Shown piece after piece: positions 7,154 through 16,260 of a DNA stretch of 39,697 bases (its first letter is position 1; each line of letters begins with the position of its first letter). The notes beneath the pieces are model-generated. The model ran no database searches, was not told where the DNA came from, and was given only the letters and a program-made list of their open reading frames with translations. Origin of the DNA: Bacteroidales bacterium (GTDB lineage Bacteria; Bacteroidota; Bacteroidia; Bacteroidales; F082); NCBI GenBank assembly GCA_024400455.1, contig JAKSMU010000018.1, positions 1 through 39,697 of the forward strand, read 5' to 3'. A program made the translations under genes and the position numbers.

Positions 7154-8713
7154 ATGTTAATTGAACAGAAAATTCAGGAACTGTTAGACAAGCGCAACGA
7201 AGCCCGCTTAGGCGGTGGCCAAAAGCGCATTGACTCTCAACATGCGAAGGGCAAAATGACTGCCCGCGAACGCATCGCTATCCTTCTCGACGAAGGTAGC
7301 TTCGAAGAGACTGACATGTTTGTCACACACCGCACTACCGACTTCGGTCTCGACAAGCAGCAGTATCTCGGCGACGGCGTCGTCACCGGTCACGGTACCA
7401 TTGACGGTCGCGTCGTTTACGTCTATGCTCAGGATTTCACCGTTTTCGGCGGTGCATTGAGCGAGACCATGTCATTAAAGATCTGCAAGGTGATGGATCA
7501 GGCCATGAAGGTCGGCGCTCCTGTCATCGGCATCTGCGACTCAGGCGGTGCCCGTATCCAGGAAGGCTCACGCAGCTTGGCAGGTTACGCCGAAATCTTC
7601 CAGCGTAACATCAACGCATCAGGCGTCATCCCTCAGATTTCAGCCATCTTCGGCCCTTGCGCCGGTGGTGCCGTTTATTCACCGGCTTTGACCGACTTCA
7701 TCCTCATGACCCAAGACAACAGCTACATGTTCCTCACGGGACCAAAAGTCGTGAAGACCGTCATCGGTGAAGACGTTTCGACCGAAAACTTAGGTGGTGC
7801 CAAGATTCACGCACAGAAGTCAGGCGTGGCACACTTTGCCGTCGAAAACGAAGAAGAAGGCCTCAACCTCATCCGTCGCCTCATCTCCTTCCTGCCTCAG
7901 AACAACATGGAGGATGCTCCTGTCGTCGAGTGCAACGACCCAATCGACCGCATGGAAGATGCCCTGAACCAGATTATCCCTGATAACCCGAACAAGCCTT
8001 ATAACGTTGCCGACATCATCAATGCAGTGGTCGACAACGGCGACTTCCTCGAAGTCCATAAGAACTACGCCAAAAACATCATCGTCGGCTTCGCCCGTCT
8101 CGATGGCATTTCGGTGGGTATCGTCGCCAACAACCCGGCCTTCTTCGCTGGCGTTTTGGACTGCGACGCTTCACGCAAAGGCGCACGTTTCGTCCGTTTC
8201 TGCGATGCCTTCAACATCCCGATCATCACTTTCGTCGATGTCCCGGGCTTCCTGCCAGGCACTGGCCAAGAATACAACGGCATCATCGTCCACGGTGCAA
8301 AACTGCTGTATGCCTACGGCGAATCGACCGTCCCGAAGATTACCGTCACACTGAGAAAGTCGTATGGTGGTTCACACCTCGTCATGGGCTGCAAGCAGCT
8401 TCGTAACGACGTCAACTACGCATGGCCAACAGCCGAAATCGCCGTCATGGGCGCATCAGGTGCTGTTGAAGTGCTCGATGGCAAGAAGATTGCCGAAATC
8501 ACCAACCCAGACGAACGCGCTGAATTTGTCGCCAAGAAGGAAAAGGAATACCAAGACAAGTTTGCCAATCCTTACGAGGCAGCCAAGTTCGGTTACATCG
8601 ACGATGTGATTGAGCCACGCAACACGCGTTTCCGCATCATCCGTGCCCTGCACACGCTCGAGACCAAGCGTCTGGCCAATCCTGAAAAGAAACACTCTAA
8701 CATTCCACTGTAA
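7154..8713 (+). CDS. mmdA: Methylmalonyl-CoA decarboxylase alpha subunit (carboxyltransferase)
   Basis: A 519-residue acyl-CoA carboxyltransferase with the two crotonase-like halves of this family. It moves the carboxyl group of methylmalonyl-CoA to biotin on the carrier subunit, leaving propionyl-CoA. Visible family sequence includes KMTARERI near the N-terminus, [14 protein letters not shown] and [18 protein letters not shown] (first acyl-CoA oxyanion region), and [15 protein letters not shown] plus GGSHLVMG in the second half. The same fold serves in the propionyl-CoA carboxylase beta subunit. The neighbouring OadG-like, biotin-carrier and beta-pump genes, and the lack of a biotin carboxylase gene, point to the decarboxylase. 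I start at the ATG at 7154 ([21 protein letters not shown]), since an in-frame upstream ATG would translate the hairpin region. Confidence 0.93.
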   Translation: MLIEQKIQELLDKRNEARLGGGQKRIDSQHAKGKMTARERIAILLDEGSFEETDMFVTHRTTDFGLDKQQYLGDGVVTGHGTIDGRVVYVYAQDFTVFGGALSETMSLKICKVMDQAMKVGAPVIGICDSGGARIQEGSRSLAGYAEIFQRNINASGVIPQISAIFGPCAGGAVYSPALTDFILMTQDNSYMFLTGPKVVKTVIGEDVSTENLGGAKIHAQKSGVAHFAVENEEEGLNLIRRLISFLPQNNMEDAPVVECNDPIDRMEDALNQIIPDNPNKPYNVADIINAVVDNGDFLEVHKNYAKNIIVGFARLDGISVGIVANNPAFFAGVLDCDASRKGARFVRFCDAFNIPIITFVDVPGFLPGTGQEYNGIIVHGAKLLYAYGESTVPKITVTLRKSYGGSHLVMGCKQLRNDVNYAWPTAEIAVMGASGAVEVLDGKKIAEITNPDERAEFVAKKEKEYQDKFANPYEAAKFGYIDDVIEPRNTRFRIIRALHTLETKRLANPEKKHSNIPL

Positions 8714-8724
8714 ACTGTAAGGAA

Positions 8725-9114
8725 ATGAGTCTGTCACATTTTCAAATATTAGCGGCACACGAACCTTGGGTTTATTCCAAAGGTTGGGTTGTCACCATTG
8801 CAGGTTTCTGCATCGTCATCATCGCCCTTTTCATCCTTTCGACGATTTTCCGCGGCATAGCCTCTTACTTCTCAAAGAAAGACGCCCAAAAGATTGCCCC
8901 TGAACAGAAAAAGGTTGAAACCAAGCCTGTTGTGAAAGCAGAAACGAAGGTTGCCGCCGAGGGTGAAATCCCTGCCGAAGTGCTCACCGCCATCGGCATG
9001 GCCCTTTACCTCTCAACGAATCTTCATGATGAAGAAAGCAACGTCCTCACAATCGAAAGAAGACAAACTTCTTGGAATGATAAAAGTTACGGAGTTAGAC
9101 ACTGGAATCGTTAA
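8725..9114 (+). CDS. OadG-family small membrane subunit of the Na+-pumping decarboxylase
   Basis: This 129-residue protein has one N-terminal membrane segment (residues about 20-45: GWVVTIAGFCIVIIALFILSTIF), then a Lys/Pro/Ala/Glu-rich linker and a conserved C-terminal tail containing IGMALYL and NDKSYGVRHWNR. That layout is typical of the OadG/MmdD small subunit of Bacteroidota, which holds the alpha and beta subunits together and helps assembly at the membrane. It begins 11 bases after mmdA and ends 12 bases before the biotin-carrier gene. A purine-rich AAGGAA immediately precedes the ATG. Delta subunit (mmdD) would be an equivalent name. Confidence 0.85.
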   Translation: MSLSHFQILAAHEPWVYSKGWVVTIAGFCIVIIALFILSTIFRGIASYFSKKDAQKIAPEQKKVETKPVVKAETKVAAEGEIPAEVLTAIGMALYLSTNLHDEESNVLTIERRQTSWNDKSYGVRHWNR

Positions 9115-9126
9115 TTTTAAGACAAA

Positions 9127-9567
9127 ATGAAAAAATTTAAATTCACCATTAGTGGTAAAGCATACGAAGTGGAAGTGCAGAACATTGAAGGCAACATCGC
9201 CGACGTCAATGTGAATGGCACTCAGTATAAAGTGGAAATGGAAGAGCAGGCTGCTCCTGTCGTGAAGCCTGTAGCCCGTCCCGCCAAGACCCAGAGCACT
9301 GCTCCTACACAGCAGGCTGAACCGGCTGCCAAGAAGGCTGCCGCCGGCGGTCCTGGCCACAAAATGGAAGCTCCTCTTCCAGGCACCATCATGCAAATCT
9401 ACGTCAAGGAAGGCGCTGCCGTCAAGAAGGGCGACAAGCTGTTGATGTACGAAGCAATGAAGATGGAAAACAACCTGCTCGCAGAATGTGACGGCACCAT
9501 TACCGCCATCAACTGCCGCCAGGGCGACAATGTTCTTCAAGGTGATGTTTTAATCGTAATCGGATAA
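9127..9567 (+). CDS. mmdC: Biotin carboxyl carrier protein of the methylmalonyl-CoA decarboxylase
   Basis: A 146-residue protein with a short N-terminal beta domain (MKKFKFTISGKAYEVEVQNIEG), an Ala/Pro-rich flexible linker (about residues 45-75) and a C-terminal biotinyl domain. The biotin attachment motif is intact: YEAMKMENNL, with the central Lys as acceptor. The linker lets the biotin arm swing between the carboxyltransferase MmdA and the membrane decarboxylase MmdB. The stop is 4 bases before the mmdB ATG, so the two are probably translationally coupled. Confidence 0.93.
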   Translation: MKKFKFTISGKAYEVEVQNIEGNIADVNVNGTQYKVEMEEQAAPVVKPVARPAKTQSTAPTQQAEPAAKKAAAGGPGHKMEAPLPGTIMQIYVKEGAAVKKGDKLLMYEAMKMENNLLAECDGTITAINCRQGDNVLQGDVLIVIG

Positions 9568-9571
9568 GGAC

Positions 9572-11299
9572 ATGCTGGGAAAGAAAAGTATTTACAGAAA
9601 GCCTGTGACAATCCTCGTCACTTTGGCCCTGCTCATCCTCTTTAACTTTGCCGTTGTGAACAACCCGCTGTTTGCAACCAAGGTTAGCGAGCTGTTTGCG
9701 CAGACCGAAGAAGTGACGGACATGACTGTCGAAGAAGGCATCGCACAACAGGCCGATTTGGTCGACACCATGATTGCCGACTCAATGCCTGCTGTTGAAG
9801 AAGAGGCTGAAGCTGTTGTCGAGACAGCCCAAGTCGCTGACGAACCTCAAGTCCTCGAACCTGAAGACACTTCCATGAAGGCTCAGTTCAAGGACGGTAT
9901 GCAAAAATTCTGGCTGCTGACCGGTTTCAGAAACTGCAAACTGGGCAACATCATCATGATTTTGGTCGGCATCCTGTTCATTTTCTTAGCCGTGCGCTTC
10001 GAATTTGAACCTATGCTGCTCATCCCGATTGGTGTCGGTATCATTTGCGGTAACATTCCTTTCTATCAAGGTACGGGTATCAATTTGGGTGATGCCGTCG
10101 GTTTCGCCCAATCGGCCCTCGACTCGGGAGCCTATCATTTCGACCTCGATTCCGTCAAAGGATTGCTTTATGCCATCTTTGGCGGCGACGGCGACAAAAA
10201 CATGGTGTTGAGTGAAGCCGTCAAGGCCTACGAAAAACTCGACAAGCAGACACTTATCGACTGCGGCATGGCTTCGGCCAACATCGAGGAAATCAAAGCT
10301 TTCTTGGGTCAGATATTTGAAAGCGGTGAACTGAACCTCCAGACTGGTCTTTACCAGAAAGGCAGTGTGCTGAATTACCTCTATTTCGGTGTGACCTCAG
10401 GCGTTTATCCTCCATTGATTTTCTTGGGCATCGGCGCCATGACCGACTTCTCCTCACTGATTGCTAATCCAAAGCTGATGCTGTTGGGTGCTGCCGCTCA
10501 GTTGGGCGTGTTCATCACCTTCATCGGCGCTTTGTATTTAGGCTTCAATCTGAGAGAATCAGGTGCTATCGGCATCATCGGTGGTGCTGACGGTCCTACC
10601 GCTATCTTCCTGTCATCACGTCTGGCTAACGGTACAAACGGCACACGCAACCTCATCGGACCTATCGCCATTGCAGCTTATTCCTACATGGCTCTGGTTC
10701 CTGTGATTCAGCCACCTATCATCCGTTTGCTGACCACCAAGAAAGAACGCGTCATCAAGATGAAGGCACCACGCATGGTGAACAAGACCGAAAAGATCAT
10801 GTTCCCGGTCATCGGCCTCATCCTGACCACTTTCATCAGCCCTACCGCCCTGCCTTTGCTCGGTATGTTGTTCTTCGGTAACATCATCAAGGAATCAGGC
10901 GTTGTGAAGCGTTTGCAGAACACGGCTTCGAATCCTTTGATCGATATCGTGACCATGATTTTGGGTCTCACCGTGGGTGCTTCCACACAGGCATCCGTGT
11001 TCCTGACCCCAAGTTCCATCAAGATTTTCATCCTCGGTGCCTGCTCATTCGCAGTGGCTACCGCTGGCGGCGTGCTTGGTGCCAAGTTCATGAACTTGTT
11101 CCTGAAGGAAAAGATCAATCCTATGATTGGTGCTTCCGGCGTTTCAGCCGTTCCTGACAGCGCCCGTGTCGTTGAAGTTGAAGGTCAGAAGTACGACCCA
11201 TCGAACCACCTCCTGATGCACGCCATGGCACCAAACGTCTCCGGCGTTATCGGTTCAGCCGTTGCTGCCGGTGTGATGATGAGCTTCCTGATGATGTAA
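9572..11299 (+). CDS. mmdB: Methylmalonyl-CoA decarboxylase beta subunit (Na+ pump), enlarged
   Basis: The integral membrane subunit that decarboxylates carboxybiotin and exports Na+. Family landmarks are ANCKLGNIIMILVG-like sequence at about residue 120, PIGVGIICGNIPF, YPPLIFLGIGAMTDF, GIIGGADGPTAIFLSS (the conserved Na+/carboxylate site) and LLMHAMAPNVSGVIGSAVAAG near the C-terminus. At 575 residues it is much longer than the roughly 370-430 usual. Two additions explain this: an N-terminal extension of about 110 residues (one membrane segment, then an acidic Glu/Val/Ala linker), and about 85 residues inserted after GNIPF (HFDLDSVKGLLYAIFGG to LYQKGSV), before the next conserved membrane block. 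The reading frame is continuous, so these are real parts of the protein. A strong terminator follows at 11322. Confidence 0.93.
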   Translation: MLGKKSIYRKPVTILVTLALLILFNFAVVNNPLFATKVSELFAQTEEVTDMTVEEGIAQQADLVDTMIADSMPAVEEEAEAVVETAQVADEPQVLEPEDTSMKAQFKDGMQKFWLLTGFRNCKLGNIIMILVGILFIFLAVRFEFEPMLLIPIGVGIICGNIPFYQGTGINLGDAVGFAQSALDSGAYHFDLDSVKGLLYAIFGGDGDKNMVLSEAVKAYEKLDKQTLIDCGMASANIEEIKAFLGQIFESGELNLQTGLYQKGSVLNYLYFGVTSGVYPPLIFLGIGAMTDFSSLIANPKLMLLGAAAQLGVFITFIGALYLGFNLRESGAIGIIGGADGPTAIFLSSRLANGTNGTRNLIGPIAIAAYSYMALVPVIQPPIIRLLTTKKERVIKMKAPRMVNKTEKIMFPVIGLILTTFISPTALPLLGMLFFGNIIKESGVVKRLQNTASNPLIDIVTMILGLTVGASTQASVFLTPSSIKIFILGACSFAVATAGGVLGAKFMNLFLKEKINPMIGASGVSAVPDSARVVEVEGQKYDPSNHLLMHAMAPNVSGVIGSAVAAGVMMSFLMM

Positions 11300-11321
11300 T
11301 TTCACTGGACATATAAAAACA

Positions 11322-11351
11322 GAAAAGGTCGGCCAATCGGTCGACCTTTTC
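11322..11351. terminator. Bidirectional intrinsic terminator
   Basis: A 13-pair stem (GAAAAGGTCGGCC with GGTCGACCTTTTC, one G-U pair) with a 4-base loop AATC, flanked by A-rich sequence on the left and TTTT on the right. It lies 22 bases after mmdB and 22 bases after the stop of the convergent gene at 11374, so it can end both transcripts. Confidence 0.85.
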
Positions 11352-11373
11352 TCATTATATAATAAGGTGTAAC

Positions 11374-12564
11374 TTACTTCACCACCACTCTCAGCATTTC
11401 GCTTGAGCCGTTGCCGAAGACTTTCACCATATAGACGCCAGCCTGCAAAGCCTTGACATCAATCTGGGCGTTGCTGCTTTCCATCACCTTCTGACCAGCG
11501 ATGTTGTAGATTTCAGCCTTTTCGAAGCCTTCGCCGTTCACGTTAATCATGCCGTTGGCTGGGTTCGGATAGAGGTTGAAAGCAGTGGTCTGAGTCATTT
11601 CGTTGGTGGAGAGGGTAATGTCGGCATAATCCACGGTCACTTCCGAAGCAATAAACACCTTGCTCTTTTCATTGTAAGCGTATGGCATTTCTATGTCGGT
11701 AGCAAAACCTTCCATCCATTGGTCGTTGATTTTCACATAGGCAACACCTTGTTTGGCATTTCCATTGTTATCGTAAGCATATTCCGTCTTTGCCAGTTCG
11801 CCCCAGTCGCCAGTCCAGACATCATATACTACCGAAGTATAAACCAGTCCTTCGTAGTTATAGTTCATTCTCATGACATTGACCCAGCTGTTATCTTCCC
11901 ATTCCTGAACAATTTCGGTGGCAATGTTGAAATCATCATTGTAGCTGACCAACATTCTTGCTTCGTTCTGCCAAGCGCCTTGCTGCATGTATTGTTCCAC
12001 CATCTCGTAGCCATCCATCGAATAGGTAATGGTAATCAGGTCTTCAGCGTTCCAGACACCACTCCATTCACTGGTAAGGATGCGGGTGACATCATCAGTG
12101 AAGGTATAGTTCACTTTCTCTTCGTTCACCCATGCACCGTTTTCCCATTCCTGGATAATGACTTCATCAGGCATGCCATCATTATCATAGGTGCAGTTTT
12201 GAATTTCCTCATTCACCCAAGCACCGTTTTCCCATTCTTGGACCAAAATCATCGACGGGTTGCCGCTCCAGTCGTATTCGTAGGTTATCAGTTCATCATT
12301 TTCCCAATTGCTGCCGACTTTTTTCTGCGTCAGTTCTTCAAGGAGATAATAATCGTATTCATCATAGGAATAGGTAACCTGATATTGGTCACTTTCATCA
12401 GAATAGTTTGCCAAAACAGGTTCATACAAACCGTCACCGTCCTTTTGAAAACGCTGTTGTGCAATTGCCTTGGCCTTGGCCATTCTGTCGCTACGCTGGG
12501 CAAAAACGTTGCCGCTGCTGCATACCATCATTGCGATGGCGAGAGTAAAGATTAATTTTTTCAT
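11374..12564 (-). CDS. Secreted repeat protein with T9SS sorting domain
   Basis: A 396-residue exported protein with a signal peptide (MKKLIFTLAIAMMVCSSGNVFAQ). Residues about 55-310 hold roughly seven irregular repeats of 30-40 residues, each with a W-x-N/G-x-W-x-N-E-E strand followed by Y-x-Y-D/N-x-x-G (clearest: VQEWENGAWVNEEIQNCTYD and IQEWENGAWVNEEKVNYTF). The C-terminus (about 325-396) is a type A T9SS sorting domain with LYPNPANGMINV, AEIYNIAGQKV and LQAGVYMVKV landmarks, so it should be exported through the type IX system and attached to the surface or released. The repeats resemble beta-hairpin repeat proteins of Bacteroidota; their ligand is unknown. The gap to the gene upstream is 75 bases. 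Confidence 0.85.
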   Translation of the reverse strand: MKKLIFTLAIAMMVCSSGNVFAQRSDRMAKAKAIAQQRFQKDGDGLYEPVLANYSDESDQYQVTYSYDEYDYYLLEELTQKKVGSNWENDELITYEYDWSGNPSMILVQEWENGAWVNEEIQNCTYDNDGMPDEVIIQEWENGAWVNEEKVNYTFTDDVTRILTSEWSGVWNAEDLITITYSMDGYEMVEQYMQQGAWQNEARMLVSYNDDFNIATEIVQEWEDNSWVNVMRMNYNYEGLVYTSVVYDVWTGDWGELAKTEYAYDNNGNAKQGVAYVKINDQWMEGFATDIEMPYAYNEKSKVFIASEVTVDYADITLSTNEMTQTTAFNLYPNPANGMINVNGEGFEKAEIYNIAGQKVMESSNAQIDVKALQAGVYMVKVFGNGSSEMLRVVVK

Positions 12565-12639
12565 GTGTTGTAATATTAAATGATTTAATGATTAAAAATT
12601 CAAAATTTGTTTTCCGGAAACTGAATGCCATAAAAACAT

Positions 12640-13200
12640 TCACTCCTCCTTAATGACATCGAAGAAGTAGTTTGTCGAACTGGTGAAAACCGTATCGCTA
12701 ATGGTATCAATAATTTGATACATGTCATTATAAATAAAATGCACTTTGATATCGTAGGCATCCATAATGCCTGAGCCCACAAGCCTAATCCTGTTTTCGG
12801 AATTTCTTAAGACACGTGATTGCAAACGGTTCTGTATGAATTTGCTTGAACCTTGCCATTGTCTTCTTCCCCTGATGTCAATCAAAAAATCGTCCGGATT
12901 CATCGGGGCTTTGCCCAAAAAAGAACGGCTGTAATTATGATCAGGGCAATTGATGTTGAACCTAAGAGGGCTGTCATCAACCCCAGTAATATTAATCTGT
13001 GCATCTTCGCATAAAATGCAGCAAGGACCTTCCGTAAAACTCTTAAAGGCATCTTCCGACTGCGAAAACACATAAGTTCCGGCAAGGTCGGATGGCGTAT
13101 AACCATAGAAGTTGGTCCACTCCGGTTTCGTTTTCTTACATGACGCAAAAATCACGGCAATTACTGCCAGCGTCAAAACTCTAATAATGTGTCTGTTCAT
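12640..13200 (-). CDS. Lipoprotein of unknown function
   Basis: A 186-residue protein with a lipoprotein signal (VLTLAVIAVIFASC, lipidated Cys21). I do not recognise the mature domain. It contains a Cys-rich stretch, EGPCCILCEDAQINITG, and beta-strand-like segments ending in STNYFFDVIKEE. It starts 9 bases after the M1 peptidase gene on the same strand and is therefore very likely cotranscribed with it and the lipoprotein at 15513. Confidence 0.75.
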   Translation of the reverse strand: MNRHIIRVLTLAVIAVIFASCKKTKPEWTNFYGYTPSDLAGTYVFSQSEDAFKSFTEGPCCILCEDAQINITGVDDSPLRFNINCPDHNYSRSFLGKAPMNPDDFLIDIRGRRQWQGSSKFIQNRLQSRVLRNSENRIRLVGSGIMDAYDIKVHFIYNDMYQIIDTISDTVFTSSTNYFFDVIKEE

Positions 13201-13209
13201 AATATATAA

Positions 13210-15498
13210 TTATTTAATAATGATTGTTTCCGTTTCCAATACCATGCCATTTTTGTCGAGGCGCTGCACAAAATAAATGCCTTTTGCCAAACTATCGGTT
13301 GCAATGCTCATCCGGTCGTTTTGCTCAAAGGTAACCTGCTTCACTTTCTTTCCCTGACTGTCGCAAATGACGAATTGTCCGTCACAAACATCCTGTAGCC
13401 GTATATTGATCTGATTTTCAGCCGGATTAGGATAGATTTGCATACATTTGCCGTCCATCATTTCCTGAACGCCAAAATGTTCCTTGTCCCAAACGGCAAT
13501 GCAATACTCGCCCGATTGCAAATCATCGACAAAGAACTGGCCCATTTTCCAATTGCTTTGCGGATTCAGCGTGTATTGGATTTCATGCCAAGGTTCATTC
13601 ACATTGGCGCGATACATCAAGGTTGCCGAGTCGTTTTCAGTGAAAATCAAATCATTATCAGCCGACTTGCTGTAAGTGAAAGTGCCCTGAATATCGGCCT
13701 CGTCATAATCCTGACGGAAGATTTTCCAATAATGCTTGGTCGAAATCTTTAACGCTGGAATTTCAGGATCATCACTTGGGCCAATGAGATGGTTTTCGAC
13801 ACGCAGCAAAGTTGAATCGCTAATGGCTTTCACTTCGGCCTGGAAACTGGCAAACGAAGTCTTGCCCGTCGTTTTCAGCATATAATTGCCATCGGTCTTG
13901 CCATCAAGGAAATGGTTGTCGTAATCGGCGAAAGCATCAACAGGCATGAAATCAAGAATGACAGACTTATCAACACCCATTGGAAAATCCATCAATCTGG
14001 TCTCAGATTCGCCGTCTGCGCCCAAAAGAGTCACCTCAATCCTGCTATTCGGGCAAACGTAAGTCGAACCGATATGCCTGTAATTCAGTTTCAAAGTGGC
14101 TTCATACCTTCCATTCTGCAAATCTTTGACATCGACCAGTTGCAAATCGTAATGCGGCATTCCTGGGGTAAACACATAGGTGTTGAAGAAATCGTCCAAC
14201 GGGAAGTCGTTGTTTGCCGAAAGGAAATCGCGCAACTGCTCGGAACTCATAGTCTGATACTCAAATTGCTCGAAATATTTGCGGAAAAGCTCCAAAAACT
14301 TTTCGCGTCCAAGATAATTCATCAAAGAATTGACAATCACGGCACCACGTTCGTAAACAGCCTTGGTGTCATAAGTCATGTCCAAAGGAATCTGGTTGAG
14401 CGGAATCCAGTTTTGCTCGTTATTGCTCCATGTAGTAATGGTTGAAATCAAATCCGACATGGCATCTTGGAAAGTGGATTCATCGTAAACGCCTGCCGTA
14501 TAGAACATGCCGCAGAACTGGGCAAAACCTTCGTTGAGCCACATGTCTTCGGCCGTGGCGCAAGTCACCTTGTTGCCGAACCACATGTGCGAAAGTTCGT
14601 GAGCAATATAATCCTCACCCGATGTGGTGCCGTTTATCAGCGAACTTGCAAAAGCGATGTTGTCGACGCTTTCCATGCAACCTTGCGACGTGCTCACATA
14701 ACCGATGCGGTTGAAAGGATATGGACCGAAACAATCTTCAAAAAAGCGCACGATTTCCTTGATATTCACAAAAGAGCCTTCCACATTCTCATATTGATTA
14801 TACTTAGCATAAACGGTAATGGGAATATCGACATTCTGTCCATGATAAATGTCGTCCCAAAGGCAATACTCACCAACGGCAAATGAAATATGATAAGTCG
14901 AAATAGGCTGCTCTTCAGACCAATGGAAGATGAAACTACCATCTTCATTATCAATAATTTCCATTAATTTTCCACCACATACCGCCCTTTTTGGCGCAAC
15001 CGCCGTTACAAAAACATCATAAGTGGCTTTGTCTGTGAAATTATCAACGCAAGGGAACCAGGCTTTGCCCAAATTGTGCGGCTGGCTATCGAAACCGACA
15101 CCTAAATTATAGACATACTCGCCATTCCAATGCACGCCGCCCCACGATTCGTTGAAAGTACGGCCACCATAAACGATGTCAAGCGTGACTTCGCTGCCTG
15201 AATCCAATGGTTCGGAGAAATTGATAACCAAATTATCATCTTCCTGCGAAAAACCTAAAACAGCGGCATCGGCACTTGTCACCGAACTGACTTCAAGCGA
15301 TTTGAGTTCCAGAACGACCGATTGTGTCTGCTCCAAGACCTCGAAAGTCACGAAAGTCTCGGCTTCGATGGTCTTTTCTGAAAAATCGAAATGATTCAGA
15401 TGGATTTCGTAATGCTTGGAATCAATGTTTTGCGCCTGCAATTGCACACCGAAAAACAGCAGCAAACCAGCCAAAAGGATAAATGTGTATCTTTTCAT
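13210..15498 (-). CDS. Secreted M1-family metallopeptidase with T9SS sorting domain
   Basis: A 762-residue zinc aminopeptidase-type protein. A signal peptide (about 1-22, ending LQAQ) precedes the M1 N-terminal beta domain. The catalytic region has the zinc motif H300-E-L-S-H304 and the third ligand E323 in WLNEGFAQF, exactly the HExxH-x18-E spacing. The substrate motif GAMEN reads G273-C-M-E-S277, so its last Asn is Ser here. The catalytic-Tyr region is YERGAVIVNSL. Residues about 686-762 form a T9SS sorting domain (MQIYPNPAENQINI, then GIYFVQRL). It probably trims peptides outside the cell or on its surface. It sits between two lipoprotein genes with gaps of 14 and 9 bases, suggesting a surface-bound set. 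Confidence 0.92.
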   Translation of the reverse strand: MKRYTFILLAGLLLFFGVQLQAQNIDSKHYEIHLNHFDFSEKTIEAETFVTFEVLEQTQSVVLELKSLEVSSVTSADAAVLGFSQEDDNLVINFSEPLDSGSEVTLDIVYGGRTFNESWGGVHWNGEYVYNLGVGFDSQPHNLGKAWFPCVDNFTDKATYDVFVTAVAPKRAVCGGKLMEIIDNEDGSFIFHWSEEQPISTYHISFAVGEYCLWDDIYHGQNVDIPITVYAKYNQYENVEGSFVNIKEIVRFFEDCFGPYPFNRIGYVSTSQGCMESVDNIAFASSLINGTTSGEDYIAHELSHMWFGNKVTCATAEDMWLNEGFAQFCGMFYTAGVYDESTFQDAMSDLISTITTWSNNEQNWIPLNQIPLDMTYDTKAVYERGAVIVNSLMNYLGREKFLELFRKYFEQFEYQTMSSEQLRDFLSANNDFPLDDFFNTYVFTPGMPHYDLQLVDVKDLQNGRYEATLKLNYRHIGSTYVCPNSRIEVTLLGADGESETRLMDFPMGVDKSVILDFMPVDAFADYDNHFLDGKTDGNYMLKTTGKTSFASFQAEVKAISDSTLLRVENHLIGPSDDPEIPALKISTKHYWKIFRQDYDEADIQGTFTYSKSADNDLIFTENDSATLMYRANVNEPWHEIQYTLNPQSNWKMGQFFVDDLQSGEYCIAVWDKEHFGVQEMMDGKCMQIYPNPAENQINIRLQDVCDGQFVICDSQGKKVKQVTFEQNDRMSIATDSLAKGIYFVQRLDKNGMVLETETIIIK

Positions 15499-15512
15499 AA
15501 ATCAGAATTTAA

Positions 15513-16058
15513 TCATTTGAACAACTGTGGATTAGTATAAATCGGATCCGTCACAATAATGTTACTTTCGTGCAAGGTGCGGTCGATGATTTTCACGGCA
15601 AAACGCACCGTATCGTCCGGCGAAAACGGATTCTGCACGAACAGCGTATAATCCATGACGCCAGAAATTGGTTTAGGCTCGTCACCAGCAAGCAGCCGCT
15701 TGAAACGCGCATTGAAACTCACCGTGTCGAAACTTTGCGTCTCCTGATTCCAACTCAACAAAGGAACACTATGAAACGCTCCGTTTTCAAACTTTTGATA
15801 ATCAATGATTAAGTTATAATAATAAGGACCATTACTATTGAATGGCGGCAAGGAATCGCTGACATCCAGGCCAAGGTCGCCATCGCCATCGGTATATGAA
15901 AAAGACAGAATTCCTTGACCGCTGAAAGTACTATCAGCATTCATCAAATAGGTGAATCCCTGATAGGCAATCTTCGGTTCGAGCGGATATTCCACTTTTT
16001 TCTGGCATGCAGCAACAGCAAGCAACAAAATGCCAAATATCAAGACCGTTTTTTTCAT
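15513..16058 (-). CDS. Lipoprotein of unknown function, first gene of the M1 peptidase unit
   Basis: A 181-residue lipoprotein with signal MKKTVLIFGILLLAVAAC, lipidated Cys18. The mature part begins YPLEPKIAYQGF and contains SFSYTDGDGDLGLDVSD, an acidic D-G-D-G-D-L-G segment common in Bacteroidota lipoproteins and possibly Ca2+ binding. The rest is beta-rich with no enzyme motif visible. It is the promoter-proximal gene of a three-gene unit with the M1 peptidase and a second lipoprotein. The region upstream (16059-16260) is shared with the divergent kinase gene; the minus strand has a TATCTTTA near 16077 that could act as a -7 element. Confidence 0.78.
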   Translation of the reverse strand: MKKTVLIFGILLLAVAACQKKVEYPLEPKIAYQGFTYLMNADSTFSGQGILSFSYTDGDGDLGLDVSDSLPPFNSNGPYYYNLIIDYQKFENGAFHSVPLLSWNQETQSFDTVSFNARFKRLLAGDEPKPISGVMDYTLFVQNPFSPDDTVRFAVKIIDRTLHESNIIVTDPIYTNPQLFK

Positions 16059-16177
16059 TCAATTAATAATTAAGGCGGTAAAGATACAACTTTTTTATCA
16101 CATACCGCTAAATGATTGATTTCGACAAAAAAAGGCATTGTTGGGTGAGAAAAGTTGTGGAAATTTGTGGAAAAGTG

Positions 16178-16207
16178 TTGCGCATTACGAATAAAAACCT
16201 ATTTTTG
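16178..16207 (+). promoter_or_regulatory. Promoter of the zeta-like kinase gene
   Basis: TTG (16178-16180) is followed after 19 bases by TATTTTTG (16200-16207), matching the Bacteroidota -33/-7 pattern. The ATG of the kinase lies 53 bases downstream at 16261. Confidence 0.55.
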
Positions 16208-16260
16208 CGGTCGATTTGGTACGAAAATTGCCAGTCAAAACGAGAGAAAATTGTTTTTTA

